Source of the DNA: Ferrovum sp. JA12
GTDB lineage: Bacteria > Pseudomonadota > Gammaproteobacteria > Burkholderiales > Ferrovaceae
Direction of reading: 5' to 3'
Assembly (NCBI RefSeq): GCF_001431705.1
Contig: NZ_LJWX01000001.1
Coordinates: forward strand, 909,750 to 973,749
Length of the DNA: 64,000 nt
In this document: positions 28,634 to 37,410 of the stretch, in pieces
Layout of the letters: each line of letters opens with the position of its first letter
How positions within the stretch are numbered: position 1 is the stretch's first letter
Translations under genes and position numbers: made by a program
Notes under the pieces: model-generated
Database searches by the model: none
Seen by the model: only the letters and a program-made list of their open reading frames with translations
What the model was told of the DNA's origin: nothing

Positions 28634-29055
28634 TATTTGCGACTCATATTATGGGTGTAAATTTCAAAGCCACGATTACGGTAATGTTGAAAACGTAATC
28701 GTGCGAACTGTTTGTCTTGTTCGTCAGTACTGACAATTTCTAACAGCCTTTCAAAACGTGCAAAGTAGTCAAACTGTTCTGGGTGAAGATTAACTAAGCA
28801 GTCATAGTGCCATGGAGCAAGCCCCTTGGCATCGATGACAATAGGTACCTCTTTAGCCAGTGGGTCGTCACTGAGACAATGAGGAATTACTGAGGTGAGG
28901 TGGAGCTGCCATAATCCAAGATCTATAGCTTCTGCTTGAGCTTGGTTAGCAGCTCTTACCCATATGGTCTTTTTCTGTTGCCAAGCTTTCTCAATAAGTT
29001 TTTGCGCCAATAGATTTTGATCTTGTATATGAGTATAAAAATCAATACGTGTCAC
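28633..29055 (-). CDS. holC: DNA polymerase III chi subunit
   Basis: A 140-residue protein with the chi pattern: N-terminal [35 protein letters not shown] and [15 protein letters not shown]. Chi links the clamp loader to single-stranded DNA-binding protein. Position between pepA and valS is the conserved proteobacterial order and supports the call. Start is ATG; stop overlaps valS by one base. Confidence 0.93.
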   Translation of the reverse strand: MTRIDFYTHIQDQNLLAQKLIEKAWQQKKTIWVRAANQAQAEAIDLGLWQLHLTSVIPHCLSDDPLAKEVPIVIDAKGLAPWHYDCLVNLHPEQFDYFARFERLLEIVSTDEQDKQFARLRFQHYRNRGFEIYTHNMSRK

Positions 29056-29078
29056 TCAGTTGTTCCTAATTTATCTTT

Positions 29079-30560
29079 CTATTGCTGTGTTAAAAATTGG
29101 CATAACATGGAAACAGGTCTGCCGGTGGCTCCTTTTTCTTTGCCACCCCGATAGGCAACACCTGCTATATCTAAGTGAGCCCATGTGACTTCACGTGTAA
29201 ATTTCGCTAGGAAACAAGCAGCTGTAATACTACCACCTGCGCGCCCTGCAACATTAGCCATGTCTGCAAAATTCGACTTTAGCCCTTCATGATATTCTTC
29301 CCACAAAGGCATTGGCCATACTCTGTCACCCGTAATATCTCCTGCCTGTTTGAGAGCCAGTGACAAATGATCGTTATTGGCAAAGAGAGCAGCCGCTTCA
29401 TTACCTAGAGCAATGACACAGGCCCCTGTGAGAGTGGCAATATCAATAATAGTTTTAGGTTCAAAGCGTTGAGCGTAGGTGAGTGCGTCGCATAAAATCA
29501 GTCTACCTTCAGCATCTGTATTTAAAATTTCAATAGTTTGGCCAGACATACTGGTGACAATATCTCCAGGTCGCGTTGCGTTACCATCTGGCATATTTTC
29601 ACAAGTAGGAACTATCCCAATCAAATTAATAGGTAGTTTCATTTCGGCCACCGCACGCATTACTCCAAAAACAGAGGCTGCTCCGCACATGTCAAACTTC
29701 ATTTCATCCATTTCAGGAGCGGGTTTTAATGAAATACCACCAGTATCAAAGGTAATTCCTTTACCTACTAACACAATTGGCTTATCATTTTTTTGTGTGG
29801 CGCCGTTATATTTCATAGTAATTAATTTAGGCGCTTGGTGTGAACCTTGAGCCACCGCTAGTAGAGAACCCATTCCTAATTTTTCCATATCAGACTTTTC
29901 AAGTACGTCAACTTTCAGTTTCCATTCTTTACCCAATTTCTGTGCTTCTTTTGCAAGATAGTTAGGGGTACAGATGTTGGGTGGTAGATTGGCAAGATCT
30001 TTACTCAATGCAATACCATGAGCAACGGCTTGTGCTTGATTAACCGATTTGATTAAAGCGGTGCTTGGCGTCTTACCTTTAGTAATAAAAGATATGCTCT
30101 GTAAGGAACTTGGGATGACCTTTTCTTTTGAGATACGTTTAACACGGTACTGCGTTTCAAGAGCAATGAGAGTTGCTTGTTCAACAGCCCAGTTAGCGTC
30201 TCTATTGTCTACATTAAGTTGGTTGAGTGTTAGAGCAATATTTTTTACATTGAGGGTTTCTAAGTTTTTTAAACTGTTACGGACTAATTGCTTGTATTCA
30301 CTATCAGACAAACTATTCTTTGTTCCACTGTTAATGAGTAATAATCTTTGCGCCTTAATTCCTGGAACTTGATGTAATACAACGGTATTACCAAAGTTTT
30401 TTCCAAGATCCCCTTTTTTGAGAATCTGACTAATGATATTTGTCGAGCTATTGTCTAGTAGTTTGATGTCTGCGGTCATTGATTGGTTTGCAGGGATTGC
30501 AATCACCAATGCCTCCGTTACAATTTTGTCCAAAGATTGGGCTTTTACACTAAATTCCAC
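29079..30560 (-). CDS. pepA: leucyl aminopeptidase PepA
   Basis: A 493-residue M17 cytosolic aminopeptidase using two metal ions. The signature NTDAEGRL is present, as are VGKGITFDTGGISLKP (metal and catalytic lysine), MKFDMCGAA and the C-terminal HLDIAGVAYR. In E. coli PepA also binds DNA; that cannot be judged here. First gene of pepA-holC-valS and divergent from lptF, the usual arrangement. Confidence 0.97.
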   Translation of the reverse strand: MEFSVKAQSLDKIVTEALVIAIPANQSMTADIKLLDNSSTNIISQILKKGDLGKNFGNTVVLHQVPGIKAQRLLLINSGTKNSLSDSEYKQLVRNSLKNLETLNVKNIALTLNQLNVDNRDANWAVEQATLIALETQYRVKRISKEKVIPSSLQSISFITKGKTPSTALIKSVNQAQAVAHGIALSKDLANLPPNICTPNYLAKEAQKLGKEWKLKVDVLEKSDMEKLGMGSLLAVAQGSHQAPKLITMKYNGATQKNDKPIVLVGKGITFDTGGISLKPAPEMDEMKFDMCGAASVFGVMRAVAEMKLPINLIGIVPTCENMPDGNATRPGDIVTSMSGQTIEILNTDAEGRLILCDALTYAQRFEPKTIIDIATLTGACVIALGNEAAALFANNDHLSLALKQAGDITGDRVWPMPLWEEYHEGLKSNFADMANVAGRAGGSITAACFLAKFTREVTWAHLDIAGVAYRGGKEKGATGRPVSMLCQFLTQQ

Positions 30561-30650
30561 AGTTTATCTCCGATATAAATTAGAATATTGTTATATTAAA
30601 CCCTAAATTATCTTGTTAAAGCTCTAAAAAAGTCAAAGTGGTAAAAATAA

Positions 30651-31751
30651 GTGATATTTAATCAAGTTTTTCGTCGTGAGTTCAGTCAAACAGCACTAAT
30701 GGCTTTACTGGTACTTGTGGCTATTTTATTTACTGTAACAGTAGTAAAGCTACTTGGACTAGCTGCTGGAGGCGAACTATCAGGTGACGCGGTTGCAGCC
30801 ATGGTAGGTTTTGGTATCCTGACCTATCTGCCTGTGATCTTGTCAGCCGCCGTCTTTACGGCAGTATTAATGACTTTAACACGGGCTTACAGAGACTCTG
30901 AAATGATTATATGGCTGGCATCTGGTTTAAGCTTGAGTCGGTTTTTGGTACCAGTGTTGTCTTTTGCTATGCCCATGGCTCTTATTGTTTCATTAATGAG
31001 TATAGTTGTTTCGCCCTGGGCTATGGGGCAAAGAGCCGTTTATCAGAAACGGCTTGATTCACAGGACGATACCTCACAAATTACTCCTGGTGTATTCAGA
31101 GAATCTAAACAATCGGATCAAGTTTTTTTTGTTGATTCAATCAATACTAATAAAAAAGATGTATCTAATGTTTTTGTTCAATCTGTCCAAGACAATAAAG
31201 TGGGTGTCATCGCTGCTGAAAAAGGTTTTGTGACTACAAAAGCCAATGGTGATCGTTTCGTGATTCTTCAAAAGGGTCGTCGTTATGAGGGGAAGCCTGG
31301 TACGGCAAATTATAACTTGGTTGATTTTGATGAGGCACAACTCAGAATTCAAGAGAAAGCATCAGGGCAGACTTCATTGTCAGTTAAGTCTATGCCATTT
31401 GGTCAACTTATAGTAAAGCCAACCTTGGAACAATGGAGCGAACTTCACTGGCGTATTGGTCTTCCAATAAGCTTAATCGTATTGTGTATTTTTGCTATAC
31501 CTTTATCTTACATTAATACTCGAGCCGGTCGTTCAGCAAATATGGTTTTTGCGTTGTTAGCTTATATGATTTATTACAATACGATGGGTATTGGCCAATC
31601 TTGGATTGTGCAGGGGAAGGTTTCGCCCTGGATTGGTATTTGGCCAATACATTTAGCTTTTTTCATTATAGCGTTGTTTTTACTGATCAAAAGGCAATGG
31701 TTATGGACCTTTAAACGATTAATTATTAGTCAGAAAAAAATAACCCAATGA
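30651..31751 (+). CDS. lptF: LPS export ABC transporter permease LptF
   Basis: A 366-residue inner-membrane protein that, with LptG and the ATPase LptB, pulls lipopolysaccharide out of the inner membrane. Three helices at the N terminus (first at about 15-37), a periplasmic beta-jellyroll in the middle, and three helices at the C terminus fit. The start is GTG 30651 (MIFNQVFRREF). It is divergent from pepA as usual, but lptG, which normally follows directly, is absent; a tRNA-Ser promoter overlaps the stop codon instead. Confidence 0.92.
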   Translation: MIFNQVFRREFSQTALMALLVLVAILFTVTVVKLLGLAAGGELSGDAVAAMVGFGILTYLPVILSAAVFTAVLMTLTRAYRDSEMIIWLASGLSLSRFLVPVLSFAMPMALIVSLMSIVVSPWAMGQRAVYQKRLDSQDDTSQITPGVFRESKQSDQVFFVDSINTNKKDVSNVFVQSVQDNKVGVIAAEKGFVTTKANGDRFVILQKGRRYEGKPGTANYNLVDFDEAQLRIQEKASGQTSLSVKSMPFGQLIVKPTLEQWSELHWRIGLPISLIVLCIFAIPLSYINTRAGRSANMVFALLAYMIYYNTMGIGQSWIVQGKVSPWIGIWPIHLAFFIIALFLLIKRQWLWTFKRLIISQKKITQ

Positions 31752-31777
31752 CAGTAATTGGCTTCATAAGTTATAAT
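31748..31777 (+). promoter_or_regulatory. promoter of tRNA-Ser
   Basis: ATGACA (31748-31753), 18-base spacer and perfect TATAAT (31772-31777), with the tRNA 5' end 9 bases further. The -35 box overlaps the lptF stop codon. Confidence 0.6.
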
Positions 31778-31786
31778 GGAAGGCTT

Positions 31787-31877
31787 GGAGAGATGGATGA
31801 GTGGTTTAAGTCGCACGCCTGGAAAGCGTGTTTGGGATAATATCCCAACGGGGGTTCGAATCCCCCTCTCTCCGCCA
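31787..31877 (+). tRNA. serX-like: tRNA-Ser(GGA)
   Basis: A 91-nt class II tRNA with acceptor GGAGAGA/TCTCTCC, anticodon stem and loop around CTGGAAA (anticodon GGA), the long variable arm typical of serine tRNAs, T loop GTTCGAATC and encoded GCCA end. It reads UCC/UCU codons. Confidence 0.95.
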
Positions 31878-32169
31878 CATCAATCCGGTGCGTTTGTTTA
31901 AACTATCAGGCACAACCTCAAATAAGCCAATTTCTGGACTAACCTCGTTTTTTATAGCTATTTCGAGTAATTCTTGCTCTTTAAATGGCTTAAATCTGAT
32001 ATCGTTCTTCTTGGGTAAGTTATGTGAATGTTATCAGTGCAATTTTGACTTCTCGGTTAAAAGAGTCTTGATGTTACCGCTACTTACCTACTTTACCTAT
32101 AAATTATAAAAATACACTTCATGTTTTAATTCGCCAAAATATTTAAATAATGAGAAAAAGAGGATATAA
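31878..32169. other. intergenic stretch after tRNA-Ser, with a possible minus-strand remnant
   Basis: No confident gene. A minus-strand frame of about 50 codons (roughly 31880-32022, reading KFKPFKEQELLEIAIKNE-like residues) has no start and runs into the tRNA. It has protein-like character and could be the tail of a lost mobile gene at the tRNA 3' end, but I cannot assign it. A short plus-strand frame across the tRNA is a shadow. Confidence 0.25.
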
Positions 32170-33462
32170 ATGATTAAGCGTATACGAGCTATTATAGCAG
32201 TTGCCCTACTGATAACGTTGACAACTACTTATGCAGAAGCTATCAATCCAAAGGCTTTAGGTTTTTCTAAAAAGGGTTTAGAAAAAATCACTCGTGTTTA
32301 TGAAGACGAAGTAAAAGAAGGCCATATTCCCGGTGCTGTAATTCTTATTAAAAGATACGGAAAAATTGTGTACGCTGAAGCCATCGGATATCAAAATAAA
32401 TCTAAAAATATTTCTATGAAGCGAAATAATATTTTTAGAAATTATTCAATGACTAAACCTTTTATTGCAGTGGCTACAATGCAATTAATGGAGCAAGGTA
32501 AGCTAACCTTGGCCGACCCAGTATCAAAATTCATACCAGAATTAAAGGATATGAAAGTAGCCATTGAAGTGAAAGAGGGAGACAAAATAACTTATAAACT
32601 TGTGCCAGCCCGCAGAGAAATTCAAATCATTGATCTCTTACGCCATACATCGGGGATTGTTTATGGTGAAATTACAAAAAATAAATTACTTCAAGAGGCA
32701 TATAAACAACAAGAATTGGTTAACGAACACTTGGCCTATGATGTTCGTAGTTTAACCCCAGAACAAGAGATAACGGCTTTTTCTAAAGTTCCACTTAGCA
32801 CGGAGCCAGGTACCAATTGGGAGTACAGTTTGTCTGTAGACTTGCTTGGAAGAATTGTTGAGAAGGTGTCTGGCCAGAGATTGAGTGATTATCTTAAACA
32901 GAATATTTTTACCCCATTAAATATGGTGGATACTGGATTTTATATTACTGAAAATAATTTATCCCGTTTAGCAGAACCCCTCTCTATAGACCCGTTTACA
33001 CATCAACCTATCCATTTAATTGACGTTTCGGAACAGCCTGCTAACGATTCTGGAGGGGCAGGATCTGTAACTACCGCTGATGACTATTTAAATTTTGCGA
33101 CAATGATGCTTGATCTAGGTAGTGTTAATCACCAACATATTTTATCGCCCGCTTCAATTAAATTAATGACATCAGACCAACTTGGTAATAGAACTACTTT
33201 ACCCTACAGCCCAGGGCAACTACTCATGGGGATAGATGGTTATACCTTTGGTTTGGGTTTTATGGTTCGAAAAGAAAATGGACTGGCCGGAGTATTGGGT
33301 AGTAAAGGAGAGTATATGTGGGCTGGTGCAGCCGGGACTTTTTTCTGGGTTGAACCAGAAAAAGACTTAGCAGTTGTTGTGATGACCCAAGTGCCTGGGC
33401 CAGTAAGGCCTTACTACAGACGTTTGATTAAGGATTTAGTTGATTCTGCTTTGATTAATTAA
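32170..33462 (+). CDS. exported serine hydrolase, beta-lactamase class C/PBP-like
   Basis: A 430-residue protein with a signal peptide (about residues 1-24) and the SxxK nucleophile motif S93-M-T-K96 in NYSMTKPFIA. The second motif is YSL in WEYSLSVDLLGRI, where class C enzymes have YxN, so it is more likely an esterase or peptidase of this fold than a true beta-lactamase. LRHTSGI and GAAGTFFWVEPE near the ends are typical. Substrate unknown. The gene is conspicuously AT-rich and stands alone with its own GAGG ribosome site. Confidence 0.85.
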   Translation: MIKRIRAIIAVALLITLTTTYAEAINPKALGFSKKGLEKITRVYEDEVKEGHIPGAVILIKRYGKIVYAEAIGYQNKSKNISMKRNNIFRNYSMTKPFIAVATMQLMEQGKLTLADPVSKFIPELKDMKVAIEVKEGDKITYKLVPARREIQIIDLLRHTSGIVYGEITKNKLLQEAYKQQELVNEHLAYDVRSLTPEQEITAFSKVPLSTEPGTNWEYSLSVDLLGRIVEKVSGQRLSDYLKQNIFTPLNMVDTGFYITENNLSRLAEPLSIDPFTHQPIHLIDVSEQPANDSGGAGSVTTADDYLNFATMMLDLGSVNHQHILSPASIKLMTSDQLGNRTTLPYSPGQLLMGIDGYTFGLGFMVRKENGLAGVLGSKGEYMWAGAAGTFFWVEPEKDLAVVVMTQVPGPVRPYYRRLIKDLVDSALIN

Positions 33463-33695
33463 CTATTTCTCCGGACTAGTAATTAAAGAGTTAGCGATTC
33501 AGTGGTAACTCCATTGAGTTGCTAGTTTGTTGAAAAAAAAATAAAAGTTGTTGGTAATGAACAATCAAAAGCCTAGCTAAGAGATTTTGCGCTTTGAAAC
33601 AAAATGCAACTATTTACTTTATCTTTCTAAAAATATTGGTGTAAAATCAAACTTAAGTAGTTGTTTATTTATAATTATTATTAAGGGAGCCAATT

Positions 33696-33833
33696 ATGAA
33701 GTATATAGTTACGTTGTTCGTTATTTTAGTAGCGATTTTTTCGACTTATATGTTCGCTTTCAAAGCGAATGCTGCATCTCTTCATAAAGTCGGACAACAA
33801 GATTCAATACAACTGGTTAACTCTTCTAGATAA
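33696..33833 (+). CDS. 45-residue exported or membrane-anchored small protein
   Basis: ATG 33696 follows a good ribosome site (AAGGGAG, 7 bases before). The product has a hydrophobic stretch at residues 3-22 ending in a likely signal cleavage site FKANA-A, then a 20-residue polar tail (LHKVGQQDSIQLVN). A hairpin terminator follows the stop by 21 bases. I do not recognise a family. Start signal, signal-peptide shape and terminator together support a real gene; it may be a small secreted peptide or a single-pass membrane protein. Confidence 0.6.
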   Translation: MKYIVTLFVILVAIFSTYMFAFKANAASLHKVGQQDSIQLVNSSR

Positions 33834-33854
33834 TAAGATTGCTTAATAAATTTT

Positions 33855-33883
33855 AAAAGGGTGCTGATTGCATCCTTTTCTTT
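33855..33883 (+). terminator. terminator after the small exported protein
   Basis: AAAAGGGTGC (33855-33864) pairs with GCATCCTTTT (33870-33879, one G-T pair) around a 5-base loop and continues into CTTT. It also lies downstream of the convergent exonuclease gene and may serve both. Confidence 0.7.
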
Positions 33884-33922
33884 ATAAGTAAATTGTTATT
33901 ATGATTAGTGTTTTTGAGCGCA

Positions 33923-34831
33923 TCACTTTCTATTTAAGCGTTGCATGATCTCTTTGAGTGGTTTATATCTCTCTTTAGCAGTGATGGGGGTAAACATGGG
34001 ATGTTTACAACCTACTTCTTTTAAAAACTCTAATTCTGTGTCCAAGTCTTCAACTTGAATATACCAAGATTTTTTAACAGTCTCTGACCCTTCAAACCAT
34101 TTATAACCTCGAGCTTTGGCGAGATGTTTGTTATCAAATGGAAGATCGATTGCTTGTATATGCCATATTTTTTTTCGGGCAGAAGCAATTAATATAGATA
34201 AGGCTGTAGCACTTTGATCGGGGGTAGGTTGACTCAGTAACATCATCAGCATATCCACATCTGCTTTTGCCCTGTGAGCATCATGAAATAAATTAAACCG
34301 AAAGCCAAGATAGTCTAGCTTGCTACTTTTAGTGGCCCAAATGTCCCAAGAAATTTCATTAAGTGAACAACCAAAATGCATTTGTGTGAATAACGGATAT
34401 CGTGCTTCTAAAAAACCCCTATCAAAACTGGCATTGTGGCAAATAATTAAATTGACTCCATCTAACACTTCATCAATTTTAGATTCCTCAATTCTTTTAT
34501 TCTTGACCATTTCATCTGTAATGCCAGTTAATTTAGTTACTTCTGGTGGAATGGGGAATTCAGGATCCTCTAAACTGTCATATCTATTAATAACACGATA
34601 TAAATGTCCGCTATTCTTACCGTATTCGCAGGTGGCTATAGATAAATCGATGATTCTGTCCCCATCATCTACTTTTAAACCGGTTGTTTCTGTATCAATG
34701 ACTGCTAATCGGCCTAAGGGCTCACCTGTTGGGGCTATCTCAAATTGATGTAAATTTTCAATTTTTAAGCGTGTTAACACACGATAATCTGGATTATTTT
34801 TAATAATATTTAGTGCAGTGTTGATATCCAC
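33923..34831 (-). CDS. DnaQ-like 3'-5' exonuclease (DEDDh)
   Basis: A 302-residue protein. An N-terminal extension of about 40 residues precedes the exonuclease domain with motifs DTETTG (D46, E48), HNASFD and HRAKAD, giving a complete DEDDh active site. The C-terminal 80 residues (ARGYKWFEG, SWYIQV) resemble the tail found in similar stand-alone exonucleases and may bind nucleic acid. It probably trims single-stranded DNA or RNA; it is not the replicative epsilon subunit, which is shorter. Neighbours give no clear partner. Confidence 0.8.
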   Translation of the reverse strand: MDINTALNIIKNNPDYRVLTRLKIENLHQFEIAPTGEPLGRLAVIDTETTGLKVDDGDRIIDLSIATCEYGKNSGHLYRVINRYDSLEDPEFPIPPEVTKLTGITDEMVKNKRIEESKIDEVLDGVNLIICHNASFDRGFLEARYPLFTQMHFGCSLNEISWDIWATKSSKLDYLGFRFNLFHDAHRAKADVDMLMMLLSQPTPDQSATALSILIASARKKIWHIQAIDLPFDNKHLAKARGYKWFEGSETVKKSWYIQVEDLDTELEFLKEVGCKHPMFTPITAKERYKPLKEIMQRLNRK

Positions 34832-34899
34832 GATAAGTAATTCCTTGTTAACTGTATTTCGATTGTAGAGACTTTTTTGAGGATGAGTTAGATAATAAT

Positions 34900-34929
34900 T
34901 TGTTTATTTTTCTTATTTTTTGTTACAAT
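34900..34929 (+). promoter_or_regulatory. promoter of the btuB leader
   Basis: TTGTTT (34900-34905), 18-base spacer and TACAAT (34924-34929). The expected start near 34936 coincides with the 5' end of the riboswitch. Confidence 0.45.
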
Positions 34930-34935
34930 TAATCA

Positions 34936-35110
34936 CTTTGTATGGTGCTTGTTAATTGACAAGTTAAACGGGAAACACTAATCAAACGTGTGCTGCCCCC
35001 GCAACGGTAAGTGAATGTGAGTTGTTTTCACTACGGACTTAATTACCACTGTGATTATTCATGGGAAGGTAAAGTTCTTATGTTCACCAGCCCGGATATC
35101 GGCCATAGAT
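34936..35110 (+). promoter_or_regulatory. cobalamin (B12) riboswitch
   Basis: The leader has the ordered conserved parts of the adenosylcobalamin class: GGGAA at 34970-34974, the invariant core GCTGCCCCCGCAAC at 34992-35005 and the B12 box AGCCCGGATATCGGCC at 35089-35104. It binds cobalamin and switches off the downstream transporter gene. The 150 bases between the aptamer and btuB hold the expression platform; I see a CTGAG/CTCAG pairing but no clear terminator, so control could be at translation. Confidence 0.93.
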
Positions 35111-35267
35111 TGAGTCAAGTAATGCGGACGGGGACCTTCGCTGGTACTGAGTGAAACAGTCTCTCAGCTGTCGCCCTCTCTTTATCTCCATTTTCCTCTT
35201 TATATCCCTTACTTCTTTATATTGGTAGTGGTTACGTGGGTGTGACCTTAGACTTTAGGGATTGAAT

Positions 35268-37225
35268 ATGTATTCTGGTTATTTTATACCTCTTACGGAT
35301 AGGGTAAGAAGTGTATTGGCATGTGTTTTATTGGTTTCAACTTTTCCTGTTTTTGCAGATAATCAAAATAGCAGTGCTCCTTTGCAAATAGACCCAGTGA
35401 TAGTCACTGCAGATCTTATTCCCACACCTAGCTCTCAAGTGATACAAGATCATGTGTTTATCAGTAATGAACAAATTCGTGCTGCTGGCCAACAAAGTTT
35501 GGCTGAATTACTGCAACAGCAAGCAGGATTTCAGATTGCCTCCTATGGCGACTCAGGTAATATTGCATCTGTATTTACCCGCGGAACTAACGGTAACCAC
35601 ACTTTGCTTCTTGTGGATGGAGTCCGGGTAGAGCTAACCAGTACTGGTGGGGGTATTTGGAATGCTATCCCATTGTCAATGATTGATCATATTGAGGTGG
35701 TTTACGGACCTGAAAGCATCTACTACGGCTCTGATGCGGTGGGAGGCGTGGTCCAAATCTTCACGAAAGAAGGTAAGGGTGCACCGAAGGTGAGTGCTAT
35801 GTCTGGCTACGGCAGTTATGGAACCAGTATGTCCAGCGCATCAATAAGTGGATCAACAGATGCTGAACACAACACAAAATTCTCGTTTGGTGTGTCTCAG
35901 GAAAATTCATCAGGTTATAACACTATCGGAAATAACTTTTCAAGATTATATCCTCCAGCTATAGATGGAGCATATCCAACAGGCGCGACTGGCTATCAGA
36001 GAATGGGTGCATATGGTAATTTGGAACAAACGATTGGTATAGGCCAGGAGATTGGTATGCGCTTACTTGCTTCAAAAAATACCTACGGCTTTCCAAGCGC
36101 GGTTTATAACTACAATACCAATACTTATTCCTCAGAATTCGATAATAATATCAATACGTTGATTAATGTGGCTATTTATAGTAACAATCAGATAAACGAT
36201 AATTGGTTAAGTAATTTTCAAATTGCTTTGTCCTCAAATTACGCAAAGTTTTTAACTTCTTTATCAAATGATCAAACTTATACGCCCACTTACGACTATC
36301 GATGGCAAAATAGTTTTGCTTTGGGTCAGGATCAATTACAGATCATTACGGAACATCGAAGTGAATACCTCAATGCAACATATAGCACTGTCACAGATGG
36401 ATGCTCCATATGTAATCAAAACCTGTCAAGAAGCGTAGATTCATTGGCAACCATTTACCATTTAAAAAGAAGTCTCCATACGTTGGATGTGGGTATCAGA
36501 AGTGATGGTTATTCCGGTTATGGGTCCAAATTAACTGGAAGCGCTACTTATGGTTATCAAGTATCCGAATCAATAAAACCCATCTTGGTGTGGGCAGCGC
36601 ATTTAGTGAACCGACGTTTGATCAGCTTTACTATCCGTATAGTGGTAATCCTAATTTATCCCCTGAATATAGTAAGAATATTGAATGGGGATTAAATTAT
36701 GATGATCATCATCAAGCCTTTGGAATCGTCATTTACCAGAATGATATTTCAAATCTGATACAGTCTGATCCGTCTACTTTTATTTCTTATAATATTGGAA
36801 AAGTAAGAATCCAAGGTATGACATTAACAGCTCAAAAGTATATTGGATATTTCAACATACATGGCTCTTTGGATTTGTTAAATCCAGTTGATCGAAATAC
36901 TGATTTAGCACTTCCTTTAAGGGCTGAAGAAGTAGGTCGTATCGGAGCTGACTATGCATTCAAAAAAATTAAATTAGGAGCAAATATCATCGCTTCGAGT
37001 AAAAGATATGCTACAGACTCAATTAGCAATAGTGTATATCTTGTTAACGGACAATTCCCGATAGCGGGTTATCAAATGTTAAGCTTAAATGGTTCTTATC
37101 AATTGACTAAGCGATGGTCTGTGTTTGGACGTTGGGATAACGTAACAAACATGCCTTACCAATTACAATATGGTTATAACACACCCGGTTCTAATGTGTT
37201 TTTTGGTGTGCGGTACGACCAATGA
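35268..37225 (+). pseudogene. btuB: vitamin B12 TonB-dependent receptor BtuB, split by a frameshift
   Basis: Two overlapping frames make one receptor of about 650 residues. Frame one (35268 to about 36588) has a signal peptide, TonB box (DPVIVTAD), and the plug domain (LLLVDGVRVE, YGSDAVGGVVQIFT). Frame two (from about 36590 to 37225) supplies the rest of the barrel (VGSAFSEPTFDQLYYPYSGNPN, ending FFGVRYDQ with terminal aromatic pattern). The shift is in ATCTTGGTGTGGGC near 36583-36594; one extra G there would join the frames. It could be a sequencing error in a G run, real inactivation, or phase variation. ATG 35268 is preferred to TTG 35262. The riboswitch upstream confirms the substrate. 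Confidence 0.88.
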
Positions 37226-37410
37226 TGAGTGCCAACCCAATTTCCTCCCCTTGCGTGAATATTTGCCAAACAGATTCTGTAACAGGAGTTTGTTTGGGTT
37301 GTGGTAGAACCTTACAAGAAATTACAGATTGGATGAATTTAAATGATGAGGAGAAAAAGAGAGTTATTGCTCAATCACAAAATCGTTTGAATGATCTTCT
37401 GTTTAATTAA
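37222..37410 (+). CDS. DUF1289 family small cysteine protein
   Basis: A 61-62 residue protein with the DUF1289 pattern SPCVNICQTDSVTGVCLGCGRTLQEI...W: four cysteines in C-x3-C-x8-C-x2-C, suggesting a bound metal or Fe-S centre. Function is not established. The start ATG overlaps the btuB stop (ATGA), so the two are translationally coupled and under the same riboswitch. A second ATG at 37225 is equally possible. The end overlaps the convergent nuclease gene by 8 bases. Confidence 0.85.
   Translation: MMSANPISSPCVNICQTDSVTGVCLGCGRTLQEITDWMNLNDEEKKRVIAQSQNRLNDLLFN

Noticed and set aside
32170..33462. Antibiotic-resistance beta-lactamase
   Set aside because: The second motif is YSL instead of YxN, so a broader serine hydrolase call is safer.
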